Shown piece by piece: positions 44,836-53,361 of a stretch of 64,000 nt of DNA. Within the stretch, counting starts at the first letter, position 1. Each line of letters opens with the position of its first letter. Made by a program: the position numbers and the translations under genes. Under the pieces are notes generated by a model. It was not told the DNA's origin, ran no database searches, and saw nothing but the letters and a program-made list of their open reading frames with translations. Location of the stretch: positions 35,905 to 99,904 of the forward strand of contig NZ_QEST01000287.1 of the NCBI RefSeq assembly GCF_003311645.1. Reading direction: 5' to 3'. Source of the DNA: Streptomyces sp. PT12 (GTDB lineage: Bacteria; Actinomycetota; Actinomycetes; Streptomycetales; Streptomycetaceae).

Positions 44836-46512
44836 CTAGTCAGGCAGCATGGCGAGCCCGTAGACACGCAAAGCAGCCTCGGTGGCAGCCTCCACATCCC
44901 GCTTGTCAAAGGCTTCGGCGAGAGCGGTCTGGTCGCTCTCGCTGATAGCCGCCGGGTCTGGGACGCGGATCTTCCGGAGGTACTGCGCCTGGAAGCGGAG
45001 GGTGCCCCCTCGCATCTTGACCGCGTACGCCTCCACGAATGCTTCCGCAACCCTGGATAGCAACAGGCCACCGAGTACACGCATGTCCCAGACGTCCGAG
45101 ACGATGAAGTACAGGTTGTGGTGAGGGTACAGGCCACCTTCATCGAGGACTGGATGGATCCTCAGCTTCATGTCCGGAAACAGCAGTTTCTGGCGGCCGG
45201 TGAGCTGGTGGTCGACCTTGTCGATGGTCTTGTACCAGCGCTGAGGTTGCTTGACCGCGACGTAGCGCTTGCGCAGGGCCTCACCGTGCTTCTCGAAGTA
45301 GGAGGCGAGACGCGGATACGCATTGAGGTTGACCAGGTCGCCGTTGGCCGTCCAAGGATTGACCAGGTGCGTGCCCTCCCAGTTGATCGTGCCGCTGGTG
45401 GTGTCGCGCACCATGGCCATGGGGAGCAAGCGGTCTTGTTCGACCAGGTTGTGGTCCTTGGTGAGGAAGATCTTGTCTGCGCCGGTGGCGATACCGATCC
45501 CGACCTTCGTTCCGGTCTCGGTGTCCTCCAGGGGGCGGAAGCGCTCGGTGAGTTCCTCAAGGACCGCGAGCCTTGCTGGCGAGGCAGCCGGCCACGAATC
45601 CTCTTCCGGGAACCAATGAGGCATGCGAGCAGCTTGGTAGGAAGCCGTGGTGACCGTCGGCGGCTTCCCCTTCAGGTACCAGTCGGCGAAGCCTTGCGCC
45701 TGCCGGGCTCCGAAGGATCGGTTCGTATCCGCAGCGACCGCTGCGCCCTGGGGCTTGTTCGAGATGAGGGTGATCGCGGGATAGGCCGAAACCTGATCCT
45801 CGAAGGCATCGACATCGTGCACTGCGAGGGCGAGGTCCATGCTGAAGTGCTTGGCCACAAGCTGCCGTAGCCGTCGTCCGTACGCGTTCCGCATCCAGCG
45901 GTCGGCGCAGATAAAGCCCAGCTGGCCGCCTTGGTTGAGGCTACGAAGGGCCATCTCGTAGAAGCCGATGTAGATGTCTGCCCGGCCTCCCATAGTGGAG
46001 CAAGCCTGACGGTAAGCGGTCATCCGATCGTCGGGAACGCCTTCGAGTCGGATATACGGAGGGTTACCGACGACGTAGTCCGCGCGGCGATCGGCGTCCG
46101 ATTGCAGTAGGTAGTCGCCTTGCTTCACCCATGCCGTGGCGACCTTCCTTGCGGCGTTTGGACCCCAGCCCTCTTGGAGCAGCGTGTCCGCGATGAGCGT
46201 GCGGCTCTGCTCGACGTTGCGGTCCAGCAGGTCGAAGGCGCGAACGGCGTCGATCGCATCCGTGATGGGACGCTGGTACGTGCGGCATGACGCGCTGATT
46301 CTGGAGGCGACGACGGTCAAGAATGCGCCGCCGCCGCAAGCTGGCTCCACGAGCCTCAGCTCGCAGAGGTTCCTACCTGCCGTGTAGCCGAGAAGGTCCA
46401 GGATGAGCTCGACCACCCAAGAACGCGTGAATACCTCACCGTGCTCCACGGCCTCCTGAAGAGACTCGGGAAGGGAGAGGACGTCGGTGCTGAACAGCGC
46501 GATAGTCGCCAC
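44836..46512 (-). CDS. N6-adenine DNA methyltransferase, PaeR7I-type modification enzyme
   Basis: About 558 residues. SAM motif I is LVEPACGGGAFLTVVA, and the adenine-binding motif is VVGNPPYIRLEG. A long target-recognition region with WYLKGKPPTVTTASYQAARM and IGIATGADKIFLTKDHNLVE follows, as in Eco57I/PaeR7I-like methylases. It should methylate adenine in CTCGAG and protect the host from the adjacent nuclease. The GTG at 46512 (ATIALFSTDVLSLPESL follows) fits family N-termini. The frame is open 68 codons upstream, but that part overlaps the DUF397 gene and has no family-like sequence. Confidence 0.85.
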   Translation of the reverse strand: MATIALFSTDVLSLPESLQEAVEHGEVFTRSWVVELILDLLGYTAGRNLCELRLVEPACGGGAFLTVVASRISASCRTYQRPITDAIDAVRAFDLLDRNVEQSRTLIADTLLQEGWGPNAARKVATAWVKQGDYLLQSDADRRADYVVGNPPYIRLEGVPDDRMTAYRQACSTMGGRADIYIGFYEMALRSLNQGGQLGFICADRWMRNAYGRRLRQLVAKHFSMDLALAVHDVDAFEDQVSAYPAITLISNKPQGAAVAADTNRSFGARQAQGFADWYLKGKPPTVTTASYQAARMPHWFPEEDSWPAASPARLAVLEELTERFRPLEDTETGTKVGIGIATGADKIFLTKDHNLVEQDRLLPMAMVRDTTSGTINWEGTHLVNPWTANGDLVNLNAYPRLASYFEKHGEALRKRYVAVKQPQRWYKTIDKVDHQLTGRQKLLFPDMKLRIHPVLDEGGLYPHHNLYFIVSDVWDMRVLGGLLLSRVAEAFVEAYAVKMRGGTLRFQAQYLRKIRVPDPAAISESDQTALAEAFDKRDVEAATEAALRVYGLAMLPD

Positions 46513-46573
46513 GCAAGGACAGTACCGCCCTTGCCCTTCACAGACTCGCTTCCATCCACAGAGCGTAGTCATT

Positions 46574-46786
46574 CTATAGCGGTATGCCGAGGTGTGCCTG
46601 CAGGGCCGTCCGTCCCAACCCCAGGGCGGCCCGGTCCCATCCGAGCAAGAACAGCACGCCCCGGCCGGGGTCCTCGCTGTCCCGGATGGCCTGGCGCCCG
46701 GCCCCGAGCCGACCACGCTCGATGCACCCGTTGTCGTTGCCGCTGTAGCTGCTCTTGTGCCATGTGATGGGGGTGGTCGGCTTCAT
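46574..46786 (-). CDS. DUF397 protein, copy 1
   Basis: About 70 residues. TWHKSSYSGNDNGCIERGRL and AIRDSEDPGRGVLF are the DUF397 pattern, a small partner protein of XRE/DUF5753 regulators in actinomycetes (as in the WhiJ/BldB-related sets). The second half (LGWDRAALGLGRTALQAHL) departs from the usual ending and may reflect drift or a past frameshift. It lies 12 bp after copy 2. The first 56 coding-side bases match copy 2 at 53 of 56 positions (46707-46762 against 46921-46976). Confidence 0.7.
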   Translation of the reverse strand: MKPTTPITWHKSSYSGNDNGCIERGRLGAGRQAIRDSEDPGRGVLFLLGWDRAALGLGRTALQAHLGIPL

Positions 46787-46798
46787 GAGCTGGTCCCC

Positions 46799-47011
46799 TC
46801 AGTCGGTGAGGTCGCCTTGGCGGACGGCGTCTATGAAGGACTGCCAGTTGTCGGGTTCGAAGACGAGCATGCCCTGGGCGCGGTCCTTGGTGTCCCGTAC
46901 CGCGTGGTGTCCTGATCCGAGCCGACCACGCTCAACGCACCCGTTGTCGTTACCGCTGTAGCTGCTCTTGTGCCAGTCGACATCGGCGTGCGAGTGGCGC
47001 GTGGTTTCCAT
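46799..47011 (-). CDS. DUF397 protein, copy 2
   Basis: About 70 residues with a complete DUF397 domain: DWHKSSYSGNDNGCVERGRL, HAVRDTKDRAQGMLVFEP and WQSFIDAVRQGDL. It starts one base after the stop of the XRE regulator gene, so the pair is co-translated. In characterised actinomycete pairs the small protein acts with the regulator in control of development or antibiotic genes; here that is inference. Confidence 0.8.
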   Translation of the reverse strand: METTRHSHADVDWHKSSYSGNDNGCVERGRLGSGHHAVRDTKDRAQGMLVFEPDNWQSFIDAVRQGDLTD

Positions 47012-47012
47012 G

Positions 47013-47864
47013 TCAGGCTTCCTTGATCAGGTCCCGCAAATACCGCTTCGACGCGGCGGGCGACAGCGCTGCGGCCGTCAACTCATCCCATGCCTTGGTG
47101 TAGTGCGGAACGTCCTGCCGCTGCTCCAACAGCGTACCGCCGGTGATGTGCTCCAACCAGACAACGTCCGCCGGGGGCTCGCCCCTCAGGCTGAAGACGG
47201 TGAACGGCGGCCACTGGTCGATGGGCAACGACGCGTCCAGCGGGAGCACTTGGACGTTCACATTGGGCAGGTCTGCCGCAGTGAGCAGATGTTCAAGCTG
47301 CTCCGCCACTTGTTCCTGCGTTCCAGGGATGCGGTGCAGTGCGGGCACATCGATGATCGCCCGAAGCAGGAACTCCGAATGCCTGGTGAGGAGTTCCTTC
47401 CGCTTCATCCTGGCGTCGACGAGCGAGTCGATCCGGTCGCCTTTGACTGCCGCGATCACCTGCCGCATGTATGCCTCGGTCTGCAACAGGCCGGGCAGCA
47501 CTTGGTTCTCGTAGGACCGTACGAGCTGTGAGTCGGACTCCAGCGTCAGGTAGTCCTTGAGCGAGTCGTGGAACAGCGGGCCCGCGTTGCTCCACCAGTC
47601 GACCTTGTGGATCTCCTTCGCCAGCCGCTTCAGGTTGACGCGGTACTGGTCGTCCTCGACGCCGTAGAGGTTCAGCAGGAGCGTCAGGTCGATCTGCCGG
47701 ATGCCTCTGCGGCCGGTCTCGATCTGGCTGATCTTCGGGTGTCCGCACTCCAGCGCGTCGGCCGCCTCCTGGACGGTGAGGCCAGCGGCCGTGCGGAGTT
47801 GGCGCAGCTCACCGCCGAGGCGGCGGCTGCGCATCGTGGGCATGTCCTCCTGTGGCATGGCCAT
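47013..47864 (-). CDS. XRE-family regulator with DUF5753 domain
   Basis: About 283 residues. An N-terminal helix-turn-helix (about 15-75: LRQLRTAAGLTVQEAADALE, HPKISQIETGRRGIRQID) is followed by the DUF5753 ligand-like domain (about 105-275). That domain has YENQVLPGLLQTEAYMRQVI, RMKRKELLTRH, IIDVPALHRIPG, LPLDASLPIDQWPPFTVF and VVWLEHITGG. This is the standard Streptomyces regulator paired with DUF397 genes, and two of them follow directly. It is divergent from the small-protein operon at 48067-48805. The start could be any of the Met codons at 47864, 47858 or 47843. Confidence 0.88.
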   Translation of the reverse strand: MAMPQEDMPTMRSRRLGGELRQLRTAAGLTVQEAADALECGHPKISQIETGRRGIRQIDLTLLLNLYGVEDDQYRVNLKRLAKEIHKVDWWSNAGPLFHDSLKDYLTLESDSQLVRSYENQVLPGLLQTEAYMRQVIAAVKGDRIDSLVDARMKRKELLTRHSEFLLRAIIDVPALHRIPGTQEQVAEQLEHLLTAADLPNVNVQVLPLDASLPIDQWPPFTVFSLRGEPPADVVWLEHITGGTLLEQRQDVPHYTKAWDELTAAALSPAASKRYLRDLIKEA

Positions 47865-48066
47865 ATGATGTCCGCACCCTGCGGCTGCAACAAGATGCGC
47901 CCATGGGAGTCATCAATTCGAGGGAATCTCCTGAGGAACACTTGCCTAAGTGATGCGTTCCGCGCGACTATCGTGGGCAATTGTTCGCACACTCCGCGTC
48001 ACCGGATGTGTGCCTCTCCCGCGCACATGTCCCGAACAGCGGTTCAAGCAGCGGCAGGTGACTGGT

Positions 48067-48213
48067 ATGACGACGACTCCGGAGGAGCCACCGCCCCCCG
48101 ACGACACGCCCGCGTGCGACGGCTCTCGTCGCCGATCCGAAGAACTGGCCGCCCAGTGGGACGAGTTGAGCCAGCTCATCGACGAACACCTCAAGAAGCT
48201 GGGGGAGAAGTGA
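48067..48213 (+). CDS. Very small acidic/helical protein
   Basis: 48 residues. A Pro/Thr/Asp-rich start (TTTPEEPPPPDDTPA) is followed by a charged helix (RRSEELAAQWDELSQLIDEH) that could form a coiled coil. The ATG at 48067 has CAGGTG 7-8 nt upstream; an open frame extends to 47950 without a good start. Its TGA overlaps the ATG of the next gene (TGATG). I do not recognise it. It is the first gene of a three-gene operon divergent from the XRE regulator. Confidence 0.6.
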   Translation: MTTTPEEPPPPDDTPACDGSRRRSEELAAQWDELSQLIDEHLKKLGEK

Positions 48214-48569
48214 TGCGCAGCGACGAGATCGAGCCGGGGATACGGCGGATCGAGGTGGAGGCCGCCGCCATACGGCGCGGCGATGTACTTGCCCTGGGCG
48301 GGCGGCCGTTGATCGTGCTCGACCATGTCGCTGTGCGTGACGGCGAGCTGTCGATCAGCTTTGTCTCGGGGGAGCGGCTTTCCGTCAACCCGGCGACATC
48401 GCTGATCGCGCTGCGCGCGGACGCGCCGGGGCTTCAGACGCGGTCGTTCTGGGCCGTACGCCTGCCGGACCGGCCGCACGAGATACCCGGGCGCGCCGAG
48501 ATCGTGGCCCAGGTCGTGCTGGGGTGCGCGCTGATCCTGACGATCGGGCTCGCGGTGGTGACGCGATGA
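48213..48569 (+). CDS. Small membrane-anchored protein, paralogue of the next gene product
   Basis: About 118 residues. The central part, AAIRRGDVLALGGRPLIVLD and LSISFVSGERLSVNPAT, looks like a small beta barrel. A single membrane helix lies at the C-terminus (AQVVLGCALILTIGLAVVT). The same beta pattern recurs in the next protein, so the two arose by duplication. TGATG and ATGA overlaps on both sides show coupled translation. Function unknown; the link to the divergent XRE/DUF397 genes is by position only. Confidence 0.65.
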   Translation: MRSDEIEPGIRRIEVEAAAIRRGDVLALGGRPLIVLDHVAVRDGELSISFVSGERLSVNPATSLIALRADAPGLQTRSFWAVRLPDRPHEIPGRAEIVAQVVLGCALILTIGLAVVTR

Positions 48570-48805
48570 GCAGGAGCGGGATGGTGGCCGTCGAGGTGAC
48601 CGCCTCCACGGTCAGGCTCGGCGATCAGCTGACCATCGGCGGCACGCCGTTCATGGTCTGCGACATGACGGCCCTGGCGGGCGGCGGGAAGCTGCTGCAC
48701 TTCGCGGGGGGCGAGTCGTTCCACATGGGCTGCTTCACGGTCCTGTGGGCCAGCCGCCATGTCTCCCAGCTGCCCGGCTTCGTCCGAAGAGCGCGGCGCG
48801 GCTGA
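48566..48805 (+). CDS. Small soluble protein, paralogue of the preceding gene product
   Basis: About 79 residues. TASTVRLGDQLTIGGTPFMV, then GGGKLLHFAGGESFHM, repeats the beta pattern of the preceding protein but without a membrane helix. The ATG overlaps the previous stop (ATGA). The last 180 bp run antiparallel to the long 3' tail of the methyltransferase gene on the other strand, so one of those two ends is probably overextended. Function unknown. Confidence 0.6.
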   Translation: MSRSGMVAVEVTASTVRLGDQLTIGGTPFMVCDMTALAGGGKLLHFAGGESFHMGCFTVLWASRHVSQLPGFVRRARRG

Positions 48806-49602
48806 ACTTCCGAACGAGTTCGCCGTGGCGCGGGTGCTCGCCACTCGACCGAGCCGGTAGCCGGGGGTGCCTTGAGAACGAAGAAGAGGAAGCACAGGGT
48901 GGTCGAGAGGTCGTGGAAGGCGTCGGGATACAGCTCCCGGGCGGCCGGATCGGGCTGTGGCTCGCTGATGACGGCCAGGTGGAAGCCCGCCGCTGTGAAG
49001 GCGTCGGTCATCGCGTGCAGCGGCCTGCGCCAGAAGGTCATCCGGGCGGGCTGGCCCACCAGGTCGGTCCAGTCCTGGGTGAAGTCGGTGGTCGCGTGGT
49101 AGTCGGGCCGAGGATCCTGGGTGGCGTAGTCCACGAAGGGGTGCTGCACCGATGCGATCAGTCGGCCGCCTGGCCTGAGCACGCGCCGCATCTCGGAAAG
49201 CGTCCGCCCCCAGTCCCGCACGTAGTGCGGCACCAGCGAGGCGAGAACATCGTCGAACGCGCCGTCGGCGAACGGCAGCGGGTCGCGCGGATCGGCGACG
49301 TGCAGGTCCGCGTCGGCGCCCAGTCGCCGTCGTGCCAGCTCCACCATCCCGGAGCTGGAGTCGAGGCCGGTGACGAGGGCGCCTCGATCACGCAGCGCGG
49401 CAAACAGGGGACCTGAGCCGCACCCGGCGTCGAGGATCCGTCGGCCAGCTACGTCCCCGGCGAGGGACAGCATCGCGGGCCGCTCGTAGTAGGCGTTCAG
49501 GAGGCTGGTCTCGCTGAGGGCCGAATACGCCTCGGCGAAGCTGTCATAGTCGTTCACCCGGACCGGGGGTGCGGCCTTGGCGTGGTTTCCAGCGGTAGGC
49601 AC
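48625..49602 (-). CDS. Class I SAM-dependent methyltransferase with extended tail
   Basis: About 325 residues, of which roughly the first 245 are a normal Methyltransf_11 protein. It starts VNDYDSFAEAYSALSE; motif I is RRILDAGCGSGPLFAAL, followed by GLDSSSGMVELARRRL, DPLPFADGAFDDVLASL and MRRVLRPGGRLIASVQHPF. The usual end of such proteins is LCFLFFVLKAP, reached near base 48865. The frame then stays open another 80 codons into the small-protein gene on the other strand. This tail is Arg/Pro-rich and looks like translated antisense, suggesting a lost stop codon. Substrate unknown. Confidence 0.75.
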   Translation of the reverse strand: MPTAGNHAKAAPPVRVNDYDSFAEAYSALSETSLLNAYYERPAMLSLAGDVAGRRILDAGCGSGPLFAALRDRGALVTGLDSSSGMVELARRRLGADADLHVADPRDPLPFADGAFDDVLASLVPHYVRDWGRTLSEMRRVLRPGGRLIASVQHPFVDYATQDPRPDYHATTDFTQDWTDLVGQPARMTFWRRPLHAMTDAFTAAGFHLAVISEPQPDPAARELYPDAFHDLSTTLCFLFFVLKAPPATGSVEWRAPAPRRTRSEVQPRRALRTKPGSWETWRLAHRTVKQPMWNDSPPAKCSSFPPPARAVMSQTMNGVPPMVS

Positions 49603-49697
49603 GCTGCGGTCTCCGTCGTGTCAGGTCGGCATGTCGAACTGGCGTAAAAGGGTGGCCGGTTCGTGGCCAGCGTGCGGCGCCGCGGGCCGACCGCGGG

Positions 49698-50966
49698 TCA
49701 CGCCGCATTGGCCAGCGCCCCGGCGCGCGCCTTTCCCGAGGCGCGCGCGGTCGCGTAGAGCGTGATCGCCGCCGTTGTCGTCAGGGCCGCCAGGGCGAAG
49801 GCGACAAGGCCAGGCCACGACGAGTGGTGGTAGATCGACGCGCCGAGGGTGCCGCCCGCGCTCGCGCCCGCGTAGTACGCCACCTGGTACAGCGCCGACG
49901 CCTGCGCCCTGCCGTGTTCGGCGACCCTGCTCACCGATCCGGAGGCCACCGCGTGGCCGAAGAAGAAGCCCGCCGTGATCAGCACCAGCGCCGTCAGGAC
50001 CGCCGCCAGGTGGTCGACCAGGCTCAGCAGCAGGCCCGTCGACACCGTGGCGATCGCCACATACAGCGCGCCGCGCCGCCCGAGGCGGTCCATCAGCGGG
50101 CCCGTCGCCGACGACGATCCCGTGCCCACCAGGTAGACGACGAAGACCGAACCCGCAAGGCCCGCCGAGAGGTTGAACGGCTCCTCGACGAGGCGGAAGC
50201 CGATCACCGTGTACACCGCGCTGAACGCCGCCATCAGCAGCGCGCCGATCGCGTACAGGCGCAGCAGCAGTGGCCGCGACAGGTGGCCGCGCAGCGACCG
50301 CAGCACCAGGCGCGGGCGCAGCGACGCGGGCGTGAAGTTGCGCGAACGCGGCAGCAGCGCGCGGAAGATCACCGCGGCGACCAGGCCGAGCACGGCCACC
50401 GCGCCCAGCGCGGCGCGCCAGCCGAAGCCCTCGGCGATCCAGCCGGTCAGCACGCGCCCCGACATGCCGCCCACGCTGTTCCCGGCGATGAACAGGCCGA
50501 CCGCGCCCACCGTGGACCGCGGCGGCAGCTCCTCCGACAGATACGCCACGGCCGAGGCGGGGATGCCCGCGATCGCCGCGCCCTGCAACGCCCGCAGCGC
50601 GATCAGCGTCGACAGGTCGGGCGCGAACGGGATCACCACCGCGAGCGCGACCGCCACCGCCACCGAGACGGTCATCGTGCGCCGCCGCCCGAAGCGTTCG
50701 GACACCGCGCTCAGCGGCAGCACCGCGGCGGCCAGGCCGATGGTCGTCGCGGAGACGGTCCAGCTCGCCCGCCCCGGGTCGACGCCGTACGCGGCGGCGA
50801 TGTCGGGCAGCAGCGCCTGCGTCGCGAACAGCATCGCGAATGTGGCCATGCCGAGGGCGAACAGCGCGAGGTTGATGCGCCGGAGCGGTGAGCCGCCCGC
50901 GGTGGCGGGCGGGGACGGCGGAAGAGAGGCCCCCGAGGTGACGGGAGCCTCCGCGGTGGTAGGCAT
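49698..50966 (-). CDS. MFS transporter
   Basis: About 422 residues with twelve hydrophobic helices. The major-facilitator loop motifs SERFGRRRTM (between helices 2 and 3) and MDRLGRRGALYV (between 8 and 9) are present, as is GNSVGGMSGRVLTGW. Overall it resembles YnfM/AraJ-type drug or sugar efflux proteins. It is divergent from a LysR regulator gene with a palindromic operator in between, so the regulator probably controls it. The N-terminal 30 residues are Pro/Ala-rich and cytoplasmic. Confidence 0.88.
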   Translation of the reverse strand: MPTTAEAPVTSGASLPPSPPATAGGSPLRRINLALFALGMATFAMLFATQALLPDIAAAYGVDPGRASWTVSATTIGLAAAVLPLSAVSERFGRRRTMTVSVAVAVALAVVIPFAPDLSTLIALRALQGAAIAGIPASAVAYLSEELPPRSTVGAVGLFIAGNSVGGMSGRVLTGWIAEGFGWRAALGAVAVLGLVAAVIFRALLPRSRNFTPASLRPRLVLRSLRGHLSRPLLLRLYAIGALLMAAFSAVYTVIGFRLVEEPFNLSAGLAGSVFVVYLVGTGSSSATGPLMDRLGRRGALYVAIATVSTGLLLSLVDHLAAVLTALVLITAGFFFGHAVASGSVSRVAEHGRAQASALYQVAYYAGASAGGTLGASIYHHSSWPGLVAFALAALTTTAAITLYATARASGKARAGALANAA

Positions 50967-51001
50967 GCCGCCAACGTACGACCGCCCGCCTCATGCGTCC
51001 A

Positions 51002-51038
51002 ATGCATGAGGATGCGATAATTCATTCTTATCATGCAT
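51002..51038. promoter_or_regulatory. LysR-type operator between divergent genes
   Basis: Two nested inverted repeats lie in an AT-rich patch. The outer arms are ATGCATGA (51002-51009) and TCATGCAT (51031-51038). The inner one is ATAA-N7-TTAT (51017-51031), a T-N11-A LysR box. It sits 36 bp before the MFS start and 23 bp before the lysR start. Confidence 0.8.
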
Positions 51039-51060
51039 CATTACAGGTGAGGGGCCCGCC

Positions 51061-52026
51061 ATGTCGTCGAACGCCGCCGCCGAACTCGCCTCCGGCTCAT
51101 GGTCGGGGCTGCTCGCGCCGCGCCTCGCGCAGTTCGCCGCGGTCGCGCGGTACGAGCACATCACGCGGGCCGCGGCCGAGTTGAGCGTCCCCCAGCCGAC
51201 GCTGAGCCGCGCCATGGCGCGGCTCGAGGCCGACCTGGGCGTCTCGCTGCTCGCCCGCCACGGCCGCACGGTGTCGCTCACGCCCGCGGGCCGCGCGTTC
51301 GCCCGCTCCGTCGAACGGGCCCTGGACGAGGTCGAGCGCGCCGCCGACGCCGTGCGCTCGGACGCGGACCCGGCGGCGGGCAAGGTGGCGTTCGGATTCC
51401 TGCACACCATGGGTCCAGAGACGGTGCCCGCGCTGCTGCGCGAGTTCCGCGAGCACCACCCGCGGGTCAGGTTCGCGCTCGTGCAGAGCTATGGCGAGGA
51501 CATGATCGAACGGATGCGTGCGGGCGAGCTTGACCTGTGCCTGACGTCGCCCGTGCCCGAGGCGCCCGATCTCGTCACGCGCCGCCTCGACGAGCAGCGG
51601 CTCCACCTCGTCGTGCCAGCCGACCACCGGCTCGCCACGCGGCGGCGGGTGCGGCTCGCCGAGGCGGCGGACGAGCCGTTCGTCACCCTCGAGCCCGGCT
51701 ACGGCCTGCGCAGGCTGACCGACGCGCTGTGCGAGCAGGCGGGGTTCCGGCCAAGCGTCGCGTTCGAGGGCGAGGAGCCCGAGACGCTGCGCGGCCTGGT
51801 CGCCGCGGGGCTCGGCGTCTCGCTCCTGCCGCCGCCGGCCGTTGCGCGGCCAGGGGTGCGGGAGTTGGCGGTGAGCGCGCCGCGCGCGGTGCGCGAGATC
51901 GGCGTCGCGTGGATGGCGGGCCACCCCGACACGCGCCCCGTCGCCGACTTCAAGCGCTTCCTGCTCGGCCGCAGGGGGCGCCTGGCGGGGCCAGGCCCTG
52001 AACCCGGGCTCGCGCCCGGGGAATAG
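51061..52026 (+). CDS. LysR-family transcriptional regulator
   Basis: About 321 residues. The winged helix-turn-helix (about 16-78) reads LAQFAAVARYEHITRAAAEL, VPQPTLSRAMARLEADLGVS and LLARHGRTVSLTPAGRAF. The substrate-binding domain follows (about 105-300: GKVAFGFLHTMGPETVPALL, RAGELDLCLTSPV, VAAGLGVSLLPP). The divergent MFS gene and shared operator indicate classic LysR control of the exporter; the inducer is unknown. Confidence 0.9.
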   Translation: MSSNAAAELASGSWSGLLAPRLAQFAAVARYEHITRAAAELSVPQPTLSRAMARLEADLGVSLLARHGRTVSLTPAGRAFARSVERALDEVERAADAVRSDADPAAGKVAFGFLHTMGPETVPALLREFREHHPRVRFALVQSYGEDMIERMRAGELDLCLTSPVPEAPDLVTRRLDEQRLHLVVPADHRLATRRRVRLAEAADEPFVTLEPGYGLRRLTDALCEQAGFRPSVAFEGEEPETLRGLVAAGLGVSLLPPPAVARPGVRELAVSAPRAVREIGVAWMAGHPDTRPVADFKRFLLGRRGRLAGPGPEPGLAPGE

Positions 52027-52048
52027 AGCCCTCTACGCGCGTAGCCGC

Positions 52049-52054
52049 TAGCAT
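52049..52054 (+). promoter_or_regulatory. -10 element of a probable leaderless promoter (adenosine deaminase)
   Basis: TAGCAT ends 6 nt before the GTG start at 52061. It lies only 22 bp beyond the lysR stop, and no ribosome-binding site is visible. Confidence 0.45.
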
Positions 52055-52060
52055 GGCCCC

Positions 52061-53194
52061 GTGACCCCGAGCCAGACACCGCCAAGCCCCGATCACATCC
52101 TGCGCGCGCCCAAGGTGCTGCTGCACGACCATCTGGACGGCGGCCTGCGCCCCGCGACCGTCGTCGAGCTCGCCGCCGAGCAGGGCTACGACCGGCTGCC
52201 CACCGGTGACCCCGAGGCGCTGGGCGCCTGGTTCCGCGAGGCGGCCGACTCGGGCTCGCTCGAACGCTATCTGGAGACGTTCACGCACACCGTCGGCGTG
52301 ATGCAGACCGAGGAGGCGCTGGCCCGCGTCGCCGCCGAGTGCGTGCGCGACCTGGCCGCCGACGGCGTGGTCTACGCCGAGGTGCGGTACGCGCCCGAGC
52401 AGCACGTCGAGCGCGGGCTCGCCCTCGAACAGGTCGTCGAGGCGGTCAACGCGGGCTTCCGCGAGGGCGAACGGCTCGCCGCGGCCGAAGGGAACCGCAT
52501 CAGGGTGGGCGCGCTGCTCACCGCGATGCGGCACGCCGCGCGCGCCCTGGAGATCGCCGAGCTGGCCAACCGCTACCGCGACCTCGGCGTCGTCGGCTTC
52601 GACATCGCGGGCGCCGAGGCGGGGTTCCCACCCACCCGGCACCTGGACGCGTTCGAGTTCCTGAAGCGGGAGAACAACCACTTCACGATCCACGCGGGCG
52701 AGGCGTTCGGCCTGCCGTCGATCTGGCAGGCGCTCCAGTGGTGCGGCGCCGACCGGCTCGGGCACGGGGTGCGGATCATCGACGACATCAAGGTGGCCGA
52801 CGACGGCTCGGTGACGCTCGGGCGGCTGGCCGCGTATGTGCGGGACAAGCGGATCCCGCTGGAGCTGTGCCCCACGTCCAACCTTCAGACGGGCGCGGCG
52901 ACCTCGTACGCCGAGCACCCGATCGGGCTCCTGCGCCGCCTCAGCTTTCGGGCGACCGTCAATACGGACAATCGGCTCATGAGCGGCACCAGCCTGAGTC
53001 GGGAATTCACCCATCTGGTAGAGACTTTCCGCTACACGCTGGATGATCTCCAGTGGTTCACGGTCAATGCGATGAAAAGCGCGTTCATTCCTTTCGATGA
53101 ACGTCTGGCGATGATCAACGAGGTGATCAAGCCCGGGTACGCCGCGCTACGCTCCGAATGGCTGTTTGGTCAGCGGGGTTCCGTACGTTCCTGA
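52061..53194 (+). CDS. add: Adenosine deaminase
   Basis: About 377 residues. It hydrolyses adenosine and deoxyadenosine to inosine. Metal and catalytic residues are visible: HDHLDGG (His-x-His), [10 protein letters not shown] (His and catalytic Glu), RLGHGVRI and [11 protein letters not shown] (metal Asp). [20 protein letters not shown] and [11 protein letters not shown] match the actinobacterial Add group. With the BMP transporter, cdd and deoA about 22 kb upstream it completes a nucleoside salvage set. The start is GTG, apparently leaderless. Confidence 0.93.
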   Translation: MTPSQTPPSPDHILRAPKVLLHDHLDGGLRPATVVELAAEQGYDRLPTGDPEALGAWFREAADSGSLERYLETFTHTVGVMQTEEALARVAAECVRDLAADGVVYAEVRYAPEQHVERGLALEQVVEAVNAGFREGERLAAAEGNRIRVGALLTAMRHAARALEIAELANRYRDLGVVGFDIAGAEAGFPPTRHLDAFEFLKRENNHFTIHAGEAFGLPSIWQALQWCGADRLGHGVRIIDDIKVADDGSVTLGRLAAYVRDKRIPLELCPTSNLQTGAATSYAEHPIGLLRRLSFRATVNTDNRLMSGTSLSREFTHLVETFRYTLDDLQWFTVNAMKSAFIPFDERLAMINEVIKPGYAALRSEWLFGQRGSVRS

Positions 53195-53361
53195 CCTGGG
53201 GCGATGTCGGGCGTCACGGCCTTGGGTGCCCGTCGGTACTACTTTTCGGGGGCCGTGGGTTACGGGTAACGGCACGCATTTCGATTCATTGCGGTCCCGG
53301 CATTTCAGCGGTTACCTTCTGCGGGCCGCTCGAAACCCCACTCAAGGACGTAGTGACAGAA

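Noticed and set aside
46513-46716. 68-codon N-terminal extension of the DNA methyltransferase
   Set aside because: It overlaps the DUF397 gene on the same strand in another frame and has a Cys/Arg-rich composition unlike the family.
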